From Luteibacter sp. UNC138MFCol5.1 (lineage in GTDB: Bacteria > Pseudomonadota > Gammaproteobacteria > Xanthomonadales > Rhodanobacteraceae): a stretch of DNA of 64,000 nt. Both the position numbers and the translations under genes were made by a program. Below the pieces are notes generated by a model. That model was not told where the DNA came from. It saw only the letters and a program-made list of their open reading frames with translations, and did not search any database. Within the stretch, counting starts at the first letter, position 1, and each line of letters begins with the position of its first letter. This document shows, one piece after another, positions 46,492 through 56,211 of the stretch. The stretch lies in the NCBI RefSeq assembly GCF_900110505.1, contig NZ_FODZ01000003.1:311975-375974 (forward strand), read 5' to 3'.

Positions 46492-47184
46492 TCAGCTGAT
46501 GGATTCACGGGCATGGCGACGCGCGCCGGAGGCGAGCGTGCCGGGCATGGGGGTCGGCACGGCGACCTCGCGGGTGCGCAAGGGTACCGCCGACGGACGC
46601 TTTTTGCGCGCCACGAGGAAGTAACCGCCGCCGAAGATCGACTCCGCCATCGCGGTGCCACCGGCGCGGGGCCAGGCGCTGCCGAGGCGGCGCGGCATCG
46701 AGAGCTCGAATTCGTCGCGCACCAGGCGCTGGCTCCACCACCATGGCCACGTGAGGCGCGGCCGGGAACCGCGACTCTGTCGCGCGACCCACGGCGACCA
46801 GAGTCCCACGGGGTGGATGCCGGTGATCGCCAGCATACCTCCGGGCGCCAGCACGCGGATCGCCTCGTCGAGGAGGTTGTCCTGGCGCGCCGTGGTTTCC
46901 AGCGCGTGCCGGAGCAGGACGACCCCGAACGCTTCGTCGGCGAACGGGAGCGGCTCCAGGCCACTCGCGCGGATATCCCCGCCCAGCGTCGCTCCCGCGA
47001 CCCGGACGGTCGCCCAGTGGCCCAGCAGCGGAATGGCGGGCGGTTCGGCCGGCGCCGACGTGGTCAGGTGCAGGCCGTGCTCCCCGGTACAGCGGGACAG
47101 CAGGGGGCCGAGCACGCGCGCCTCGTCGGCGAGCAGCTTGCCGATCTGCGGCGTGGCGTAGATGTCGTGGGCGAAATGCGGCAT
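46492..47184 (-). CDS. YafS-like putative SAM-dependent methyltransferase
   Basis: This 230-residue protein resembles class I methyltransferases in its second half (LPFADEAFGVVLLRHALE, then IRVLAPGGMLAITGIHP). The first glycine-rich SAM motif is not recognisable, as in E. coli YafS. The place next to rnhA and gloB is the same as yafS in E. coli, which supports that assignment. The substrate is unknown. It is divergent from gloB. Confidence 0.82.
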   Translation of the reverse strand: MPHFAHDIYATPQIGKLLADEARVLGPLLSRCTGEHGLHLTTSAPAEPPAIPLLGHWATVRVAGATLGGDIRASGLEPLPFADEAFGVVLLRHALETTARQDNLLDEAIRVLAPGGMLAITGIHPVGLWSPWVARQSRGSRPRLTWPWWWSQRLVRDEFELSMPRRLGSAWPRAGGTAMAESIFGGGYFLVARKKRPSAVPLRTREVAVPTPMPGTLASGARRHARESIS

Positions 47185-47352
47185 GCACGGGGAGTGTAGT
47201 GGGGTTGAACGGGGGGCGCATGGGTTAACGACTTGCTAACGAGCGAGATATACCCGGCTGATATAGTCCGGCCGCCCCGCCCGGTCCGCATCACTGCCCG
47301 GCGGCCATTCCTTGGGTGTTCGCGCCCAATCGTTCGTCACGGAGTCCGCCCG

Positions 47353-48120
47353 ATGCATTGGGTCCCCGTCGCGGCTTTGAGCGACAACTACATCTGGCTG
47401 GTCGCCGATGACGAGGGCAACGCCTTCGTCGTGGATCCCGGTGAAGCCGCCCCCGTGGAAGCCGCGCTGAAGGAGCGAGGCTGGACGCTGCGGGCGATCC
47501 TGCTGACACACCATCACGCCGATCACATCGGCGGCGTGTCGGACCTCGTCCGCGAGCACGACGTCGAGGTGTACGCCACCGACGACCCCCGCATCCAGCC
47601 GAAGAACCACTTCGTCGCGGATGGCGACATCGTCGAGCTCGAATCGCCGAAGGCGAGCTTCCGCGTGATCGCGGTGCCGGGCCACACGCGCTCGCACGTG
47701 GCGTATTACGGCGAAGGATTCCTGTTCTGCGGCGACACGCTGTTCAGCGTCGGCTGCGGGCGCCTGTTCGAGGGCACCCCGGCGCAGATGCTGGCCTCGC
47801 TCGATCGCTTCGCCGACCTGCCGCCGGAGACCAAGGTCTGCTGCGCGCACGAGTACACCGCGTCCAACATCCGGTTCGCCCTCACCGTCGACCCGGACAA
47901 CGATGCCCTGCGCCGCCGTCGGGACGAGGTGGCGCGCCTTCGCGAGGAGGCCCGGCCGAGCGTGCCGAGCACCCTGGGCGACGAGTTCGCCACCAATCCC
48001 TTCCTGCGCGTCGACAGCGACGCGATCGCGCGCTGGTTCGCGCCGCAGGCCGGGAACGTCGACGACCGGGTGGAGCGCTTCGCCGCGCTCCGCCGTGCCA
48101 AGGACACGTTCGCCGCATGA
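47353..48120 (+). CDS. gloB: Hydroxyacylglutathione hydrolase (glyoxalase II)
   Basis: This enzyme hydrolyses S-D-lactoylglutathione in methylglyoxal detoxification. The ATG at 47353 (MHWVPVAALSDNYIWLVADD) gives 255 residues. Metal ligands are in LTHHHADHIGG (His53, His55, Asp57, His58), followed by VPGHTRSHVAYY, FCGDTLFSVGCGRLFEG and CCAHEYTASNIRFAL. The stop overlaps mltD by 4 bp. Confidence 0.96.
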   Translation: MHWVPVAALSDNYIWLVADDEGNAFVVDPGEAAPVEAALKERGWTLRAILLTHHHADHIGGVSDLVREHDVEVYATDDPRIQPKNHFVADGDIVELESPKASFRVIAVPGHTRSHVAYYGEGFLFCGDTLFSVGCGRLFEGTPAQMLASLDRFADLPPETKVCCAHEYTASNIRFALTVDPDNDALRRRRDEVARLREEARPSVPSTLGDEFATNPFLRVDSDAIARWFAPQAGNVDDRVERFAALRRAKDTFAA

Positions 48121-49379
48121 ATGCTTTCACCCGCCGGTTGCTGCCCACCCTGATCCCGATGCTGCTGACGGCCTGCGCCGCCGGCATGCCGAAGCCCCTG
48201 CCCCACCCGCTCCCCGTCGTCGCGCCGCCGGCGCCCGTCGAGGATGTCACGGTGTCGCCGAAGATGATGCGCCCAGCGCAGCAGGCGGATTTCTGGTCGG
48301 GCATGCGCGACAGCTTCGCGATGCCCGGCTGCGAGGCCGATCCGCAGGTGCTGGCCTGGGCCCGCACCTATACGAAGATGCCCAACCGCTTCGAGCAGCA
48401 GGTCAACGAAGTGCTGCCGCTGATCGTCTACGCGCACAAGGCGGCGATGAAGCACAGCGTCGCCGGCGAGTTCGCGCTGCTTCCGTGGGTGGAAAGCCAG
48501 TACCGCCACGTACCGGGCCAGAAGAACCGGCCGGCGGGCATGTGGCAGATCATGCCGCAGACGGCGCGCACCCTCGGCCTGCGGGTGGAGAAGAACTACG
48601 ACGAGCGCCTCGACATCACGAAGTCGACCGAGTCGGTGATGAACATGATGCGCCGTTACTACGACGACCTGGGCGACTGGCGCCTGGTCGACGTCGCGTA
48701 CAACGCCGGCGAATTCGGTCTCAAGAAGACGATCGATCGCCACGGCGGACCCTCGGACGACGACGGCCTGCCCGACGTGCCGATGAAGGCGAACACGAAG
48801 GAACACCTCGTCAAGCTGATGGCGATCGCCTGCATCGTGCGCGACCCGGGCCGTTTCAACGTCAGCCTCCCGCGCCAGGACGGCGACGACGCCCTGCAGG
48901 TGGTGAAGGTCTCCACCCCGCAGTCGCTCGCGCAGGCGGCGAAGCAGTCGGGCCTGTCGATGAACGACCTGCGCGGCTTCAATCCCGCCTTCCGGACGAC
49001 CTCGGGCACGGTGAGCGCGAGCCTGCTGTTGCCGAAATCGGCGGCCGACCAGTACAAGCTCGGCCCCGTCGATCCCGTGGCCGACCCGGCCGATCCCATC
49101 GTCGACGAACTGACCACGGCGCAGGCGCCGGCGAAGGGAAAGAAGGCCAGGACATCGAAGGACACCGCCGTCGCGAAGGCGAAGACGACGTCCCGTTCGA
49201 AGTCGAAGTCCGCTGCCGCGGACGAGCCGCTCGTGGTCCACAAGGTGAACAACGGCGAGTCGCTCTGGTCGATCGCTCGCCGGCATCAGGTGAGCGTCGA
49301 GCAGCTCATGAAATGGAACGACCTGCAGACCCAGGCGGTGAAGCCGGGTCAGGTGCTGAAGCTGACCGCGTCGCGCTGA
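48117..49379 (+). CDS. mltD: Membrane-bound lytic murein transglycosylase D
   Basis: This outer-membrane lipoprotein cuts peptidoglycan glycan strands. The signal peptide ends in a lipobox with Cys20 (MLLTAC). The SLT domain (about residues 95-250) has catalytic Glu126 in LPWVESQYRH and GMWQIMPQTA. A degenerate LysM-like region at about 258-315 is followed by a Lys/Ser/Ala-rich linker (330-370) and a clear C-terminal LysM (HKVNNGESLWSIARRHQVSV). The ATG overlaps gloB, as is common in gammaproteobacteria. Confidence 0.95.
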   Translation: MNAFTRRLLPTLIPMLLTACAAGMPKPLPHPLPVVAPPAPVEDVTVSPKMMRPAQQADFWSGMRDSFAMPGCEADPQVLAWARTYTKMPNRFEQQVNEVLPLIVYAHKAAMKHSVAGEFALLPWVESQYRHVPGQKNRPAGMWQIMPQTARTLGLRVEKNYDERLDITKSTESVMNMMRRYYDDLGDWRLVDVAYNAGEFGLKKTIDRHGGPSDDDGLPDVPMKANTKEHLVKLMAIACIVRDPGRFNVSLPRQDGDDALQVVKVSTPQSLAQAAKQSGLSMNDLRGFNPAFRTTSGTVSASLLLPKSAADQYKLGPVDPVADPADPIVDELTTAQAPAKGKKARTSKDTAVAKAKTTSRSKSKSAAADEPLVVHKVNNGESLWSIARRHQVSVEQLMKWNDLQTQAVKPGQVLKLTASR

Positions 49380-49398
49380 CGCCGACGCGGTCGCCGTC

Positions 49399-50616
49399 TC
49401 AGAGCTGCACCACGTCCCACTGCACGTCGGCGCTCACGTCCGCGTCGTAATCGACGCCGGACGCCTCGAAGCCGAACAGCTTGATGAAATCGTGCTTGTA
49501 ACCGGCGTAGTCGGTCACGTCCCAGAGATTCGCGGTGGTGACGGTCGGCCAGAGCGCCTTGCACTCGCCCTGCACGTCGTCGCGCAGTTCCCAGTCATCG
49601 AGGCGCAGGCGGCCTTCGGCGTCGGTCTCGGCCTTCGCGCCATCGGCGCGGTAGAGGCGATCGTGGAACAGGCGGTTGATCTGCTCGATCGTGCCCTCGT
49701 GGATGCCCTTCGCCTTCATGATCTTGAACACCATGGAGACGTAGAGCGGGATCACCGGAATCGCCGAGCTCGCCTGCGTCACGACGGACTTCATAACGCC
49801 GACGTACGAACGCAGCCCCTTGTGACGCTCGCCGAGCTCCTTCGCGGTGCGATCGAGGTGCTGCTTCGCCTGGCCGAGCGTGCCGTGCCAGTAGATGGGC
49901 CACGTGATCGACGTGCCGACGTAGCTGTAGGCGATGGTCGTCGCGTTCTCGGCGAGCACGCCCGCCTCGGCCAGCGCGTCGATCCACATCGCCCAGTCTT
50001 CGCCACCCATCACGGTGACGGTATCCTTGACCTCCTGCTCCGTCGCCGGCTCGACGGTGGCCTGCACGACTTCGTTCTTGTTCGTGTCCACCGAGGACGC
50101 CGTGAACGTGTCGCCCATGGTCTTGAGCGCCGAGCGCACCACCGTGCCGGGCTCACCCATCTTCGTGCCTTCCGGCAGCTTGCGCACCGGCGAGGCGAGC
50201 GAATACACGACGAGATCGACCTTACCGCCCATTTCCTCGCGGATGATCTCGATCGCCTTCGCGCGCGTCTCGTTCGCGAACGCGTCGCCGTTGATCGACT
50301 TCGCGAAGAGACCCGCCTTGCGTGCGGCCTTGTCGAACGCGTAGGCGTTGTACCAGCCGGCCGTGCCGGTCTTGGCCTCGCTCGAGGGCTTCTCGAAGAA
50401 CACGCCGAGCGTGGCGGCACCATGACCGAACGCGGCGGTGATGCGCGAGGCCAGGCCGTAGCCGGTCGAGGCGCCGATCACGAGCACATTCTTCGGACCG
50501 GCGGCGAACGTGCCGCTGGCCTTCGTGATGGCGATCTGTTCTTCGACGTTCTTCGCGCAGCCGACCGGATGAGCGGTGGTGCAGATGAAGCCACGAACCT
50601 TGGGCTGGATGATCAC
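49399..50616 (-). CDS. fabV: Enoyl-ACP reductase FabV (trans-2-enoyl-CoA/ACP reductase)
   Basis: FabV completes each cycle of fatty acid elongation with NADH and is naturally insensitive to triclosan. The GTG at 50616 gives 405 residues with the family start [26 protein letters not shown] lies 8 nt upstream. The dinucleotide-binding stretch [17 protein letters not shown] and the Tyr/Lys active site in [21 protein letters not shown] are intact. No fabI or fabK is present in the window. Confidence 0.96.
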   Translation of the reverse strand: MIIQPKVRGFICTTAHPVGCAKNVEEQIAITKASGTFAAGPKNVLVIGASTGYGLASRITAAFGHGAATLGVFFEKPSSEAKTGTAGWYNAYAFDKAARKAGLFAKSINGDAFANETRAKAIEIIREEMGGKVDLVVYSLASPVRKLPEGTKMGEPGTVVRSALKTMGDTFTASSVDTNKNEVVQATVEPATEQEVKDTVTVMGGEDWAMWIDALAEAGVLAENATTIAYSYVGTSITWPIYWHGTLGQAKQHLDRTAKELGERHKGLRSYVGVMKSVVTQASSAIPVIPLYVSMVFKIMKAKGIHEGTIEQINRLFHDRLYRADGAKAETDAEGRLRLDDWELRDDVQGECKALWPTVTTANLWDVTDYAGYKHDFIKLFGFEASGVDYDADVSADVQWDVVQL

Positions 50617-50703
50617 GGGTTGTCCCTTCGACGCAATGAAGGGCCCATTGTAATAAAGGTCGTGGGCCATGCGCTTCCGCATGGAGCACGGGACGACCCG
50701 CAT

Positions 50704-50732
50704 GAAAAAACCCCTCCGGAGAGGGGTTTCTT
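50704..50732 (-). terminator. Rho-independent terminator after ppiD
   Basis: The stem AACCCCTC / GAGGGGTT encloses a 4-nt loop, with TTTT following on the minus strand. It overlaps the upstream region of fabV (start 50616) and separates it from ppiD. Confidence 0.85.
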
Positions 50733-50733
50733 G

Positions 50734-52644
50734 TTACATGCGGTCCTGGGCGATCTTTATCTCGGTACGCTTCTTGAGCGCCTCGATGTATTCGAGCGTG
50801 GCGGCCTGGGCCATCGCGTCCATCATCTGGCCGCGGAGCGCGTCGCGCTGCGCCTTCTCGACCTTCGACGGATCGCCGTCCACGACCTTGTTCACGGCGA
50901 CCAGCGCGTAGGTGCCGTTGCCGGTCTGGACGGTCGTCCAGGCGGGCTTCCCGTCGACCGGATGCGGCAGCGTGAAGGCCTGCTGCAGGATCGCCGGCGA
51001 CACGTCGGTGATCGACGCGAGCTTGCTGCGATCGAGACCGGCCAGCGTGCGCACCGGCGCCTTGGCCAGCGCGGCCACATCGCCACCCTTGGCGAGCTGC
51101 GCGGCGATGTCCTCGGCCTGCTTCTTCGCCTGCGCGTCGACGCGCTCGTCGAGGATGCGCTGGCGAACGGCGTCCTTCACATCGGCCAGGGCCTTCGGCG
51201 CGGCGGCGTTGTGCTTCGCCAGATGCATCACCACCGCGTCGCCCTTGCCGAGCTGCACGAGCGAGGAGTTGTTGCCCTGCGCGAGCACGTCGTCCTGGAA
51301 CGCGGCCAGCGCGAACTTCGGATCCGACGGGATGCCCTCGCCGCCCTCGCGACCGAACAGCGGCGAGGTCTTGATCTCGAGACCGAGCTCCTTCGCGGCC
51401 GGCTCCAGCGAGCCCGGATTGCGCTCCGTGAGATCGGCGAGCTGACCGGCGCGCTCGTTGTACAGACGCTCGCCCTCGTTCTTCGCCCAGTCGGACGCGA
51501 GCTGGCCGCGCACTTCGGCGAACGGCTTCGCATCACCCTCGCGGGCGTCGCGCAGCCAGATGATGTGGTAGCCCTCTTCCGGCGACAGGACGGGTTCCTT
51601 CGTGACTTCGCCCTTCTTCATGCCGAACAGCGCGGTATCGAACGCCGCGTTCGCGACGCCCTTCTCGAGCCAGCCGAGGTCGCCACCCGTGCGCTTCGAA
51701 CCCAGGTCGTCCGAGTTTTCCGCGGCGAGCCTGGCGAAGTTTTCCGGCGTCGCTTCGGCGGCGATCTTCTTCGCCTTGTCGAGCGCGGCCTTCTGCTGCT
51801 CCGGCGTGGCGTTCTTGGGCACGTTGACGAGGATGTGCGACGCCTCGCGCTGCTCGGGCTGCGCGTAGCGCTGCTTGAACTTGTCGTAATAGGCGTGCAG
51901 CTGCTCGTCGGTGGGTTCACCGACCTTGAGGTCGGCCTGCTTCACTTCGAGGTACTGCACCGAGACCTGCTCAGGCGTCGTGTAGTCGGCGATATGCGAC
52001 TTGTAGAACGCGTCGATGTCGGCATCGGACACCGTGGCGTCCGTCAGCGAGGGACGCGGCAGTTCGACGAAGCTCAGGTCGCGCTGCTGGAGACGGAGGC
52101 GGAAGAACGCGTCGACGTCGGCATCGCTGACCAGCGTGGTATTCGAAATCGCCTCGGGAATGAGCTGCGTCGCGAGCGACGCGCGCACCTTCTGCTCGTA
52201 CATGCCCGGGCTCATGCCCTGCATCGAGAGGATGGCGCGATAGGCCTCGGGGCTGAACTGGCCGTTGACCTGGAAACCCGGATCGCTGCCGATCGCGCTG
52301 CGCACGCTGGCATCGGCGACCGTGAGGCCGAGGTCGACGTTCGCCTGCTGCAGCAGCTGCTGGCTGATCATGCCGTCGAGCACGCGCTGCTTCAGTTCCG
52401 GCTTTTCGAGATCCGCCGCCGTGAACGGCGACTGCGGATTCTGCGCCGCCTGCTGGCGCAGCTCGTTCATGCGATTCTGCCAGTCCTGCTGCGAGATCTC
52501 GTGATCGCCTACCTTCGCCACGTACGTGTCGACGTGCGAGACGAAATACGACTCGATGCCGAAGAACGCGACGGCAAACACGCAGACACCGAGGACGATG
52601 GCGGCAGGCCATCCATGGATCTTGTTGCGCAGGGCTTGCAGCAT
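50734..52644 (-). CDS. ppiD: Periplasmic peptidyl-prolyl isomerase PpiD
   Basis: This inner-membrane-anchored folding factor acts on proteins leaving the Sec translocon. The ATG at 52644 (MLQALRNKIHGWPAAIVLGV) gives 636 residues. An N-terminal helix spans about 13-32, then comes a SurA-like chaperone region. A parvulin domain follows around 260-365 (EQREASHILVNVP, GSKRTGGDLGWLEKG), and a further helical region ends the protein. It lies downstream of the tRNA-Val/tRNA-Asp and hupB genes, the typical lon-hupB-ppiD neighbourhood. Confidence 0.95.
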   Translation of the reverse strand: MLQALRNKIHGWPAAIVLGVCVFAVAFFGIESYFVSHVDTYVAKVGDHEISQQDWQNRMNELRQQAAQNPQSPFTAADLEKPELKQRVLDGMISQQLLQQANVDLGLTVADASVRSAIGSDPGFQVNGQFSPEAYRAILSMQGMSPGMYEQKVRASLATQLIPEAISNTTLVSDADVDAFFRLRLQQRDLSFVELPRPSLTDATVSDADIDAFYKSHIADYTTPEQVSVQYLEVKQADLKVGEPTDEQLHAYYDKFKQRYAQPEQREASHILVNVPKNATPEQQKAALDKAKKIAAEATPENFARLAAENSDDLGSKRTGGDLGWLEKGVANAAFDTALFGMKKGEVTKEPVLSPEEGYHIIWLRDAREGDAKPFAEVRGQLASDWAKNEGERLYNERAGQLADLTERNPGSLEPAAKELGLEIKTSPLFGREGGEGIPSDPKFALAAFQDDVLAQGNNSSLVQLGKGDAVVMHLAKHNAAAPKALADVKDAVRQRILDERVDAQAKKQAEDIAAQLAKGGDVAALAKAPVRTLAGLDRSKLASITDVSPAILQQAFTLPHPVDGKPAWTTVQTGNGTYALVAVNKVVDGDPSKVEKAQRDALRGQMMDAMAQAATLEYIEALKKRTEIKIAQDRM

Positions 52645-52690
52645 GATGCGACTCGCGATGGTTGCACCGGTAACCCTTACCGGCGATCGA

Positions 52691-52720
52691 TAAAACAAAG
52701 GCGCCACGCGGGCGCCTTTG
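52691..52720 (-). terminator. Terminator after the tRNA pair
   Basis: A perfect 10-bp stem CAAAGGCGCC (52696-52705) / GGCGCCTTTG (52711-52720) with a 5-nt loop is followed by TTTTA on the minus strand. It ends the tRNA-Val/tRNA-Asp transcript before ppiD. Confidence 0.85.
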
Positions 52721-52728
52721 TGGATGAC

Positions 52729-52805
52729 TGGCGGAGTGGACGGGACTCGAACCCGCGACCTCCGGCGTGACAGGCCAGCATTCTAACCGACTGAACTACC
52801 ACTCC
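52729..52805 (-). tRNA. tRNA-Asp (anticodon GTC)
   Basis: This is a 77-nt cloverleaf with acceptor stem GGAGTGG/CCACTCC, discriminator G and an encoded CCA. The anticodon loop CTGTCAC holds GTC. The T-arm is GCGGGTTCGAGTCCCGT. Confidence 0.96.
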
Positions 52806-52814
52806 ACTTTCCGT

Positions 52815-52889
52815 TGGTGGGTGCTGAGGGGATCGAACCCCCGACCAGCGCCGTGTAAAGGCGACGCTCTACCGCTGAGCTAAGCACCC
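52815..52889 (-). tRNA. tRNA-Val (anticodon TAC)
   Basis: This is a 75-nt cloverleaf with acceptor stem GGGTGCT/AGCACCC, discriminator A and an encoded CCA. The anticodon loop TTTACAC holds TAC. It lies 9 bp upstream of tRNA-Asp and 16 bp after hupB. Confidence 0.96.
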
Positions 52890-52905
52890 CCGACGGCAAG
52901 ACGGA

Positions 52906-53178
52906 TTAGTTTACGTGATCCTTGAGCGCCTTGCCAGCGGTGAAGGCCGGGACCTTCGACGCCGGGATCTTGATCTCTTCGTTCGTGCGCGGGTTGCGGC
53001 CGGTGCGCGCGGCGCGGCTGCGCAGCTTGAAGGTACCGAAGCCGACGAGGGCAACGTCTTCGCCCTTCTTCAGAGTCTCGGACACCACCTTGATCAGGGC
53101 ATCGAGCGCCTTGCCGGCGTCAGCCTTCGAGAGCTCTGCCATTTCTGCGATGGCGGCGGTCAGGTCGGTCTTATTCAT
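52906..53178 (-). CDS. hupB: DNA-binding protein HU
   Basis: This is a small nucleoid protein that bends DNA. I start at ATG 53178 ([20 protein letters not shown]), giving 90 residues, the normal length. The core [20 protein letters not shown] is the HU/IHF signature. The start has an AAGGGAG box upstream. The 280 bp to lon hold its promoter region and the lon terminator; no other gene is visible there. Confidence 0.97.
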   Translation of the reverse strand: MNKTDLTAAIAEMAELSKADAGKALDALIKVVSETLKKGEDVALVGFGTFKLRSRAARTGRNPRTNEEIKIPASKVPAFTAGKALKDHVN

Positions 53179-53457
53179 TACGTAACTCCCTTCATAGGTA
53201 ATTCGAAGCGCCGGTCGGCGATTCATGGCGAAGACGTCAGGTCGCAGGTGCCGCGCCGATTCGGCATGGCGAATGCAACCCCGCGATCCAGCGCGCCCTT
53301 GCGGCGCGGGCGAAGGCGGAGCCGACTTTATACCAGCGCCCTCCCCCCATCGCAATACAAGGAATACCAAGGCTTTCAGGCCATATGCATGGTCTTTGGA
53401 GGCTTGCGCGCGACATCGAAAAGGATTATCGCGGCGTGTCGATGACAGGACGACGAA

Positions 53458-53487
53458 AACGAAAAGGGCGCACTTGCGTGCGCCCTT
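53458..53487 (-). terminator. Rho-independent terminator after lon
   Basis: The 10-bp stem AAGGGCGCAC (53464-53473) / GTGCGCCCTT (53478-53487) with a TTGC loop is followed on the minus strand by TTTTCG. It lies 33 bp past the lon stop. Confidence 0.85.
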
Positions 53488-53520
53488 GTTCGTGACACGA
53501 AACGATGCGGTGTCGTTACG

Positions 53521-56028
53521 TCAATGCGTCAGCGACGGCGATGCCTTGCCCTTGCCACGCTTGCCCTGCGTGCGCGGCACGTCGACCTTCTCGCCGCCGT
53601 TGCCGGTCTTCGCCTGCCCGATCGGGCGCTCCAGCGCGAGATCGAGTACCTCGTCGATCCACTTCACCGCGTGGATGTCGAGCGAGCCGGTGATGTTTTC
53701 CGGCAGGTCGACCAGATCCTTGCGATTCTCCTCAGGGATGATCACCGTGGTGATGCCGCCGCGATGCGCCGCCAGCAGCTTCTCCTTCAGGCCACCGATG
53801 GGCAGCACGCGACCGCGCAAGGTGATCTCGCCCGTCATCGCGACCTCGGATCGCACCGGCACCTTCGTCAGGGCCGACACGAGCGCCGTGCACATCGCGA
53901 TACCCGCGCTCGGACCGTCCTTCGGCGTCGCACCCTCCGGCACGTGGATGTGGATGTCGAGCTTCTCGTGGAAGTCCGGCTCGATGCCCAGACCCGCGGC
54001 GCGCGCGCGAACGACGCTGAGCGCGGCCTGGATCGATTCCTTCATCACGTCGCCCAGCTGGCCCGTGTGGACCAGGCGACCCTTGCCCGGCACCACGGAA
54101 GCCTCGATGCTCAACAGATCGCCGCCGACCTGCGTCCAGGCGAGGCCGGTGACGAGACCGACTTCGTTCTGCTGCTCCGCGCGACCGAAGTCGAAGCGGC
54201 GCACGCCCAGGTAATGATCGAGGTTGCCGCCGTCGACGTGCACGTGGTCGGGCGCGAGCGCCTTGCCCTTCGCCGCCTTCGCCGGCTTCTTCACCTTGGC
54301 CTTCGCCTGCGCGGGCACCGTGCCCAGCGCGATCTCCTTCACCACCTTACGGCAGATCTTCGAGATTTCGCGCTCGAGGTTGCGGACGCCCGACTCGCGC
54401 GTGTAGTAACGCACGATGTCGCGCAGCGCGTCTTCGCCCACCACCAGCTCGTCGGCCTTCAGACCGTTGGCCTTCAGCTGCTTCGGCAACAGGTACTTCT
54501 GCGCGATGTTGAGCTTCTCGTCCTCGGTGTAACCGGGGATGCGGATGACTTCCATGCGATCGAGCAGCGGACCCGGAATGTTCAGCGAGTTCGCGGTGGC
54601 GATCCACATCACTTCCGAAAGGTCGAGGTCGACTTCGAGGTAGTGGTCGTTGAACGCGTTGTTCTGCTCCGGATCGAGCACCTCGAGCAACGCCGACGAC
54701 GGGTCGCCGCGGAAATCCATCGACATCTTGTCGATCTCGTCCAGCACGAACAGCGGGTTCTTGCTGCCGACCTTGTTGAGGTTCTGCACGATGCGACCCG
54801 GCATCGAACCGATGTAGGTGCGGCGATGACCGCGAATCTCGGCCTCGTCGCGCACGCCACCCAGGCTCATGCGGACGAACTTGCGGTTCGTCGCCTTCGC
54901 GATCGACTGGCCGAGCGACGTCTTGCCTACGCCGGGCGGACCGACGAGGCACAGGATCGGGCCCTTCATCGTGTTCACGCGCTGCTGGACCGCGAGGTAT
55001 TCGAGGATGCGCTCCTTGACCTTCTCGAGCCCGAAGTGATCGGCGTCGAGGGTTTCCTGCGCGAGCGCGAGGTCCTTGCGCACCTTCGTGCGCTTCTTCC
55101 ACGGCACGCCCACCACCCAGTCGAGGTAGTTGCGCACCACCGTGGCCTCGGCGGACATCGGCGACATCTGCTTGAGCTTGTTGAACTCCTGGCGCGCCTT
55201 CGCGAGCACGGCCTTGGGCATGCCGGCGCCGTCGATCTTCTTCTGGAGTTCCTCGATCTCGTTCGCGCCCTCCTCGCCCTCACCCAGTTCCTTCTGGATA
55301 GCCTTCATCTGCTCGTTGAGGTAGTACTCGCGCTGGCTCTTCTCCATCTGCGACTTCACGCGGCCGCGGATGCGCTTCTCGACCTGCTGCAGGTCCATCT
55401 CGCCGTCGACCAGACCGATGAGGAGCTCGAGGCGCTGACCGACGTCCGCGGTTTCGAGCACGCGCTGCTTGTCGGCCATGCGGACCGAAAGATGGGCGGC
55501 GATCGAGTCGGCCAGGCGCGACGGATCGTCGATGCCCGAGAGCGTCGCCAGGATCTCCGGCGGCAGCTTGCGGCTCTGCTTGACCAGCTGTTCGAACAGC
55601 GAGACGAGCGAACGCGACACGACGTCGAGCTCGCGCTCGTTGTTGCTGTAGATCGGCTCGATGACGTGCGCGCGGCCGCTCATCATGCCGGCCTCGTCTT
55701 CGAACGCGTCGATCTGCACGCGCGACTGCCCTTCGACGAGCACCTTCACGGTGCCGTCCGGCAGCTTCAGCAGCTGCAGCACGCCCGCGAGCGTGCCGAC
55801 GTTGTGCAGGTCGGCGATGGCCGGATCGTCGATGTCGGGGCTCTTCTGCGCGACGAGCAGGATCTGCCGTTCGCCTTCCATCGCGCGTTCGAGCGCGCGC
55901 ATGGACTTGTCGCGCCCGACGAACAACGGGATGACCATGTGCGGATAGACGACGACATCGCGCAAGGGCAGGACCGGCAACAGGTCCAGCTCGGATCCGC
56001 TCGTGGTTTGGCTGCGATTCTTCGCCAT
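53521..56028 (-). CDS. lon: ATP-dependent protease La (Lon)
   Basis: Lon is the cytoplasmic AAA+ protease that removes damaged and regulatory proteins. I start at ATG 56028 ([20 protein letters not shown]), giving 835 residues. The N-terminal LON domain is at about 15-210, Walker A is GPPGVGKTS, and the Ser-Lys dyad is Ser707 ([11 protein letters not shown]) and Lys750 ([14 protein letters not shown]). About 30 residues of extra C-terminal tail end [14 protein letters not shown] and are basic. It follows clpX in the normal tig-clpP-clpX-lon order. Confidence 0.98.
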   Translation of the reverse strand: MAKNRSQTTSGSELDLLPVLPLRDVVVYPHMVIPLFVGRDKSMRALERAMEGERQILLVAQKSPDIDDPAIADLHNVGTLAGVLQLLKLPDGTVKVLVEGQSRVQIDAFEDEAGMMSGRAHVIEPIYSNNERELDVVSRSLVSLFEQLVKQSRKLPPEILATLSGIDDPSRLADSIAAHLSVRMADKQRVLETADVGQRLELLIGLVDGEMDLQQVEKRIRGRVKSQMEKSQREYYLNEQMKAIQKELGEGEEGANEIEELQKKIDGAGMPKAVLAKARQEFNKLKQMSPMSAEATVVRNYLDWVVGVPWKKRTKVRKDLALAQETLDADHFGLEKVKERILEYLAVQQRVNTMKGPILCLVGPPGVGKTSLGQSIAKATNRKFVRMSLGGVRDEAEIRGHRRTYIGSMPGRIVQNLNKVGSKNPLFVLDEIDKMSMDFRGDPSSALLEVLDPEQNNAFNDHYLEVDLDLSEVMWIATANSLNIPGPLLDRMEVIRIPGYTEDEKLNIAQKYLLPKQLKANGLKADELVVGEDALRDIVRYYTRESGVRNLEREISKICRKVVKEIALGTVPAQAKAKVKKPAKAAKGKALAPDHVHVDGGNLDHYLGVRRFDFGRAEQQNEVGLVTGLAWTQVGGDLLSIEASVVPGKGRLVHTGQLGDVMKESIQAALSVVRARAAGLGIEPDFHEKLDIHIHVPEGATPKDGPSAGIAMCTALVSALTKVPVRSEVAMTGEITLRGRVLPIGGLKEKLLAAHRGGITTVIIPEENRKDLVDLPENITGSLDIHAVKWIDEVLDLALERPIGQAKTGNGGEKVDVPRTQGKRGKGKASPSLTH

Positions 56029-56147
56029 GTTCTTGGGGTTTCCCTCGGATGGATGGGGCTCGCCCCGACACTGCGCCGGAGCCGCCATACACGTCAAGTG
56101 GTGGTTCGCGAAGGAACGATCAAGGGAGACGCGAGAGCGCCCTCGCA

Positions 56148-56186
56148 AAGAAAAACGGCCCCGGCGCCGAGTGGACGCCGGGGCCG
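56148..56186 (-). terminator. Terminator after clpX
   Basis: The 11-bp stem CGGCCCCGGCG (56156-56166) / CGCCGGGGCCG (56176-56186) with a 9-nt loop is followed on the minus strand by TTTTTCTTT. It separates clpX from lon. Confidence 0.85.
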
Positions 56187-56211
56187 CCATAAGGGGCCTT
56201 GGACGACGCGA

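Noticed and set aside
49492-52770. A 1,092-codon plus-strand frame opposite fabV and ppiD
   Set aside because: It is antisense to two complete, recognisable genes and even crosses the ppiD terminator and part of tRNA-Asp.
53179-53457. A short gene between hupB and lon
   Set aside because: The open frames here lack a ribosome-binding site and a credible composition; the stretch holds the hupB upstream region and lon terminator.
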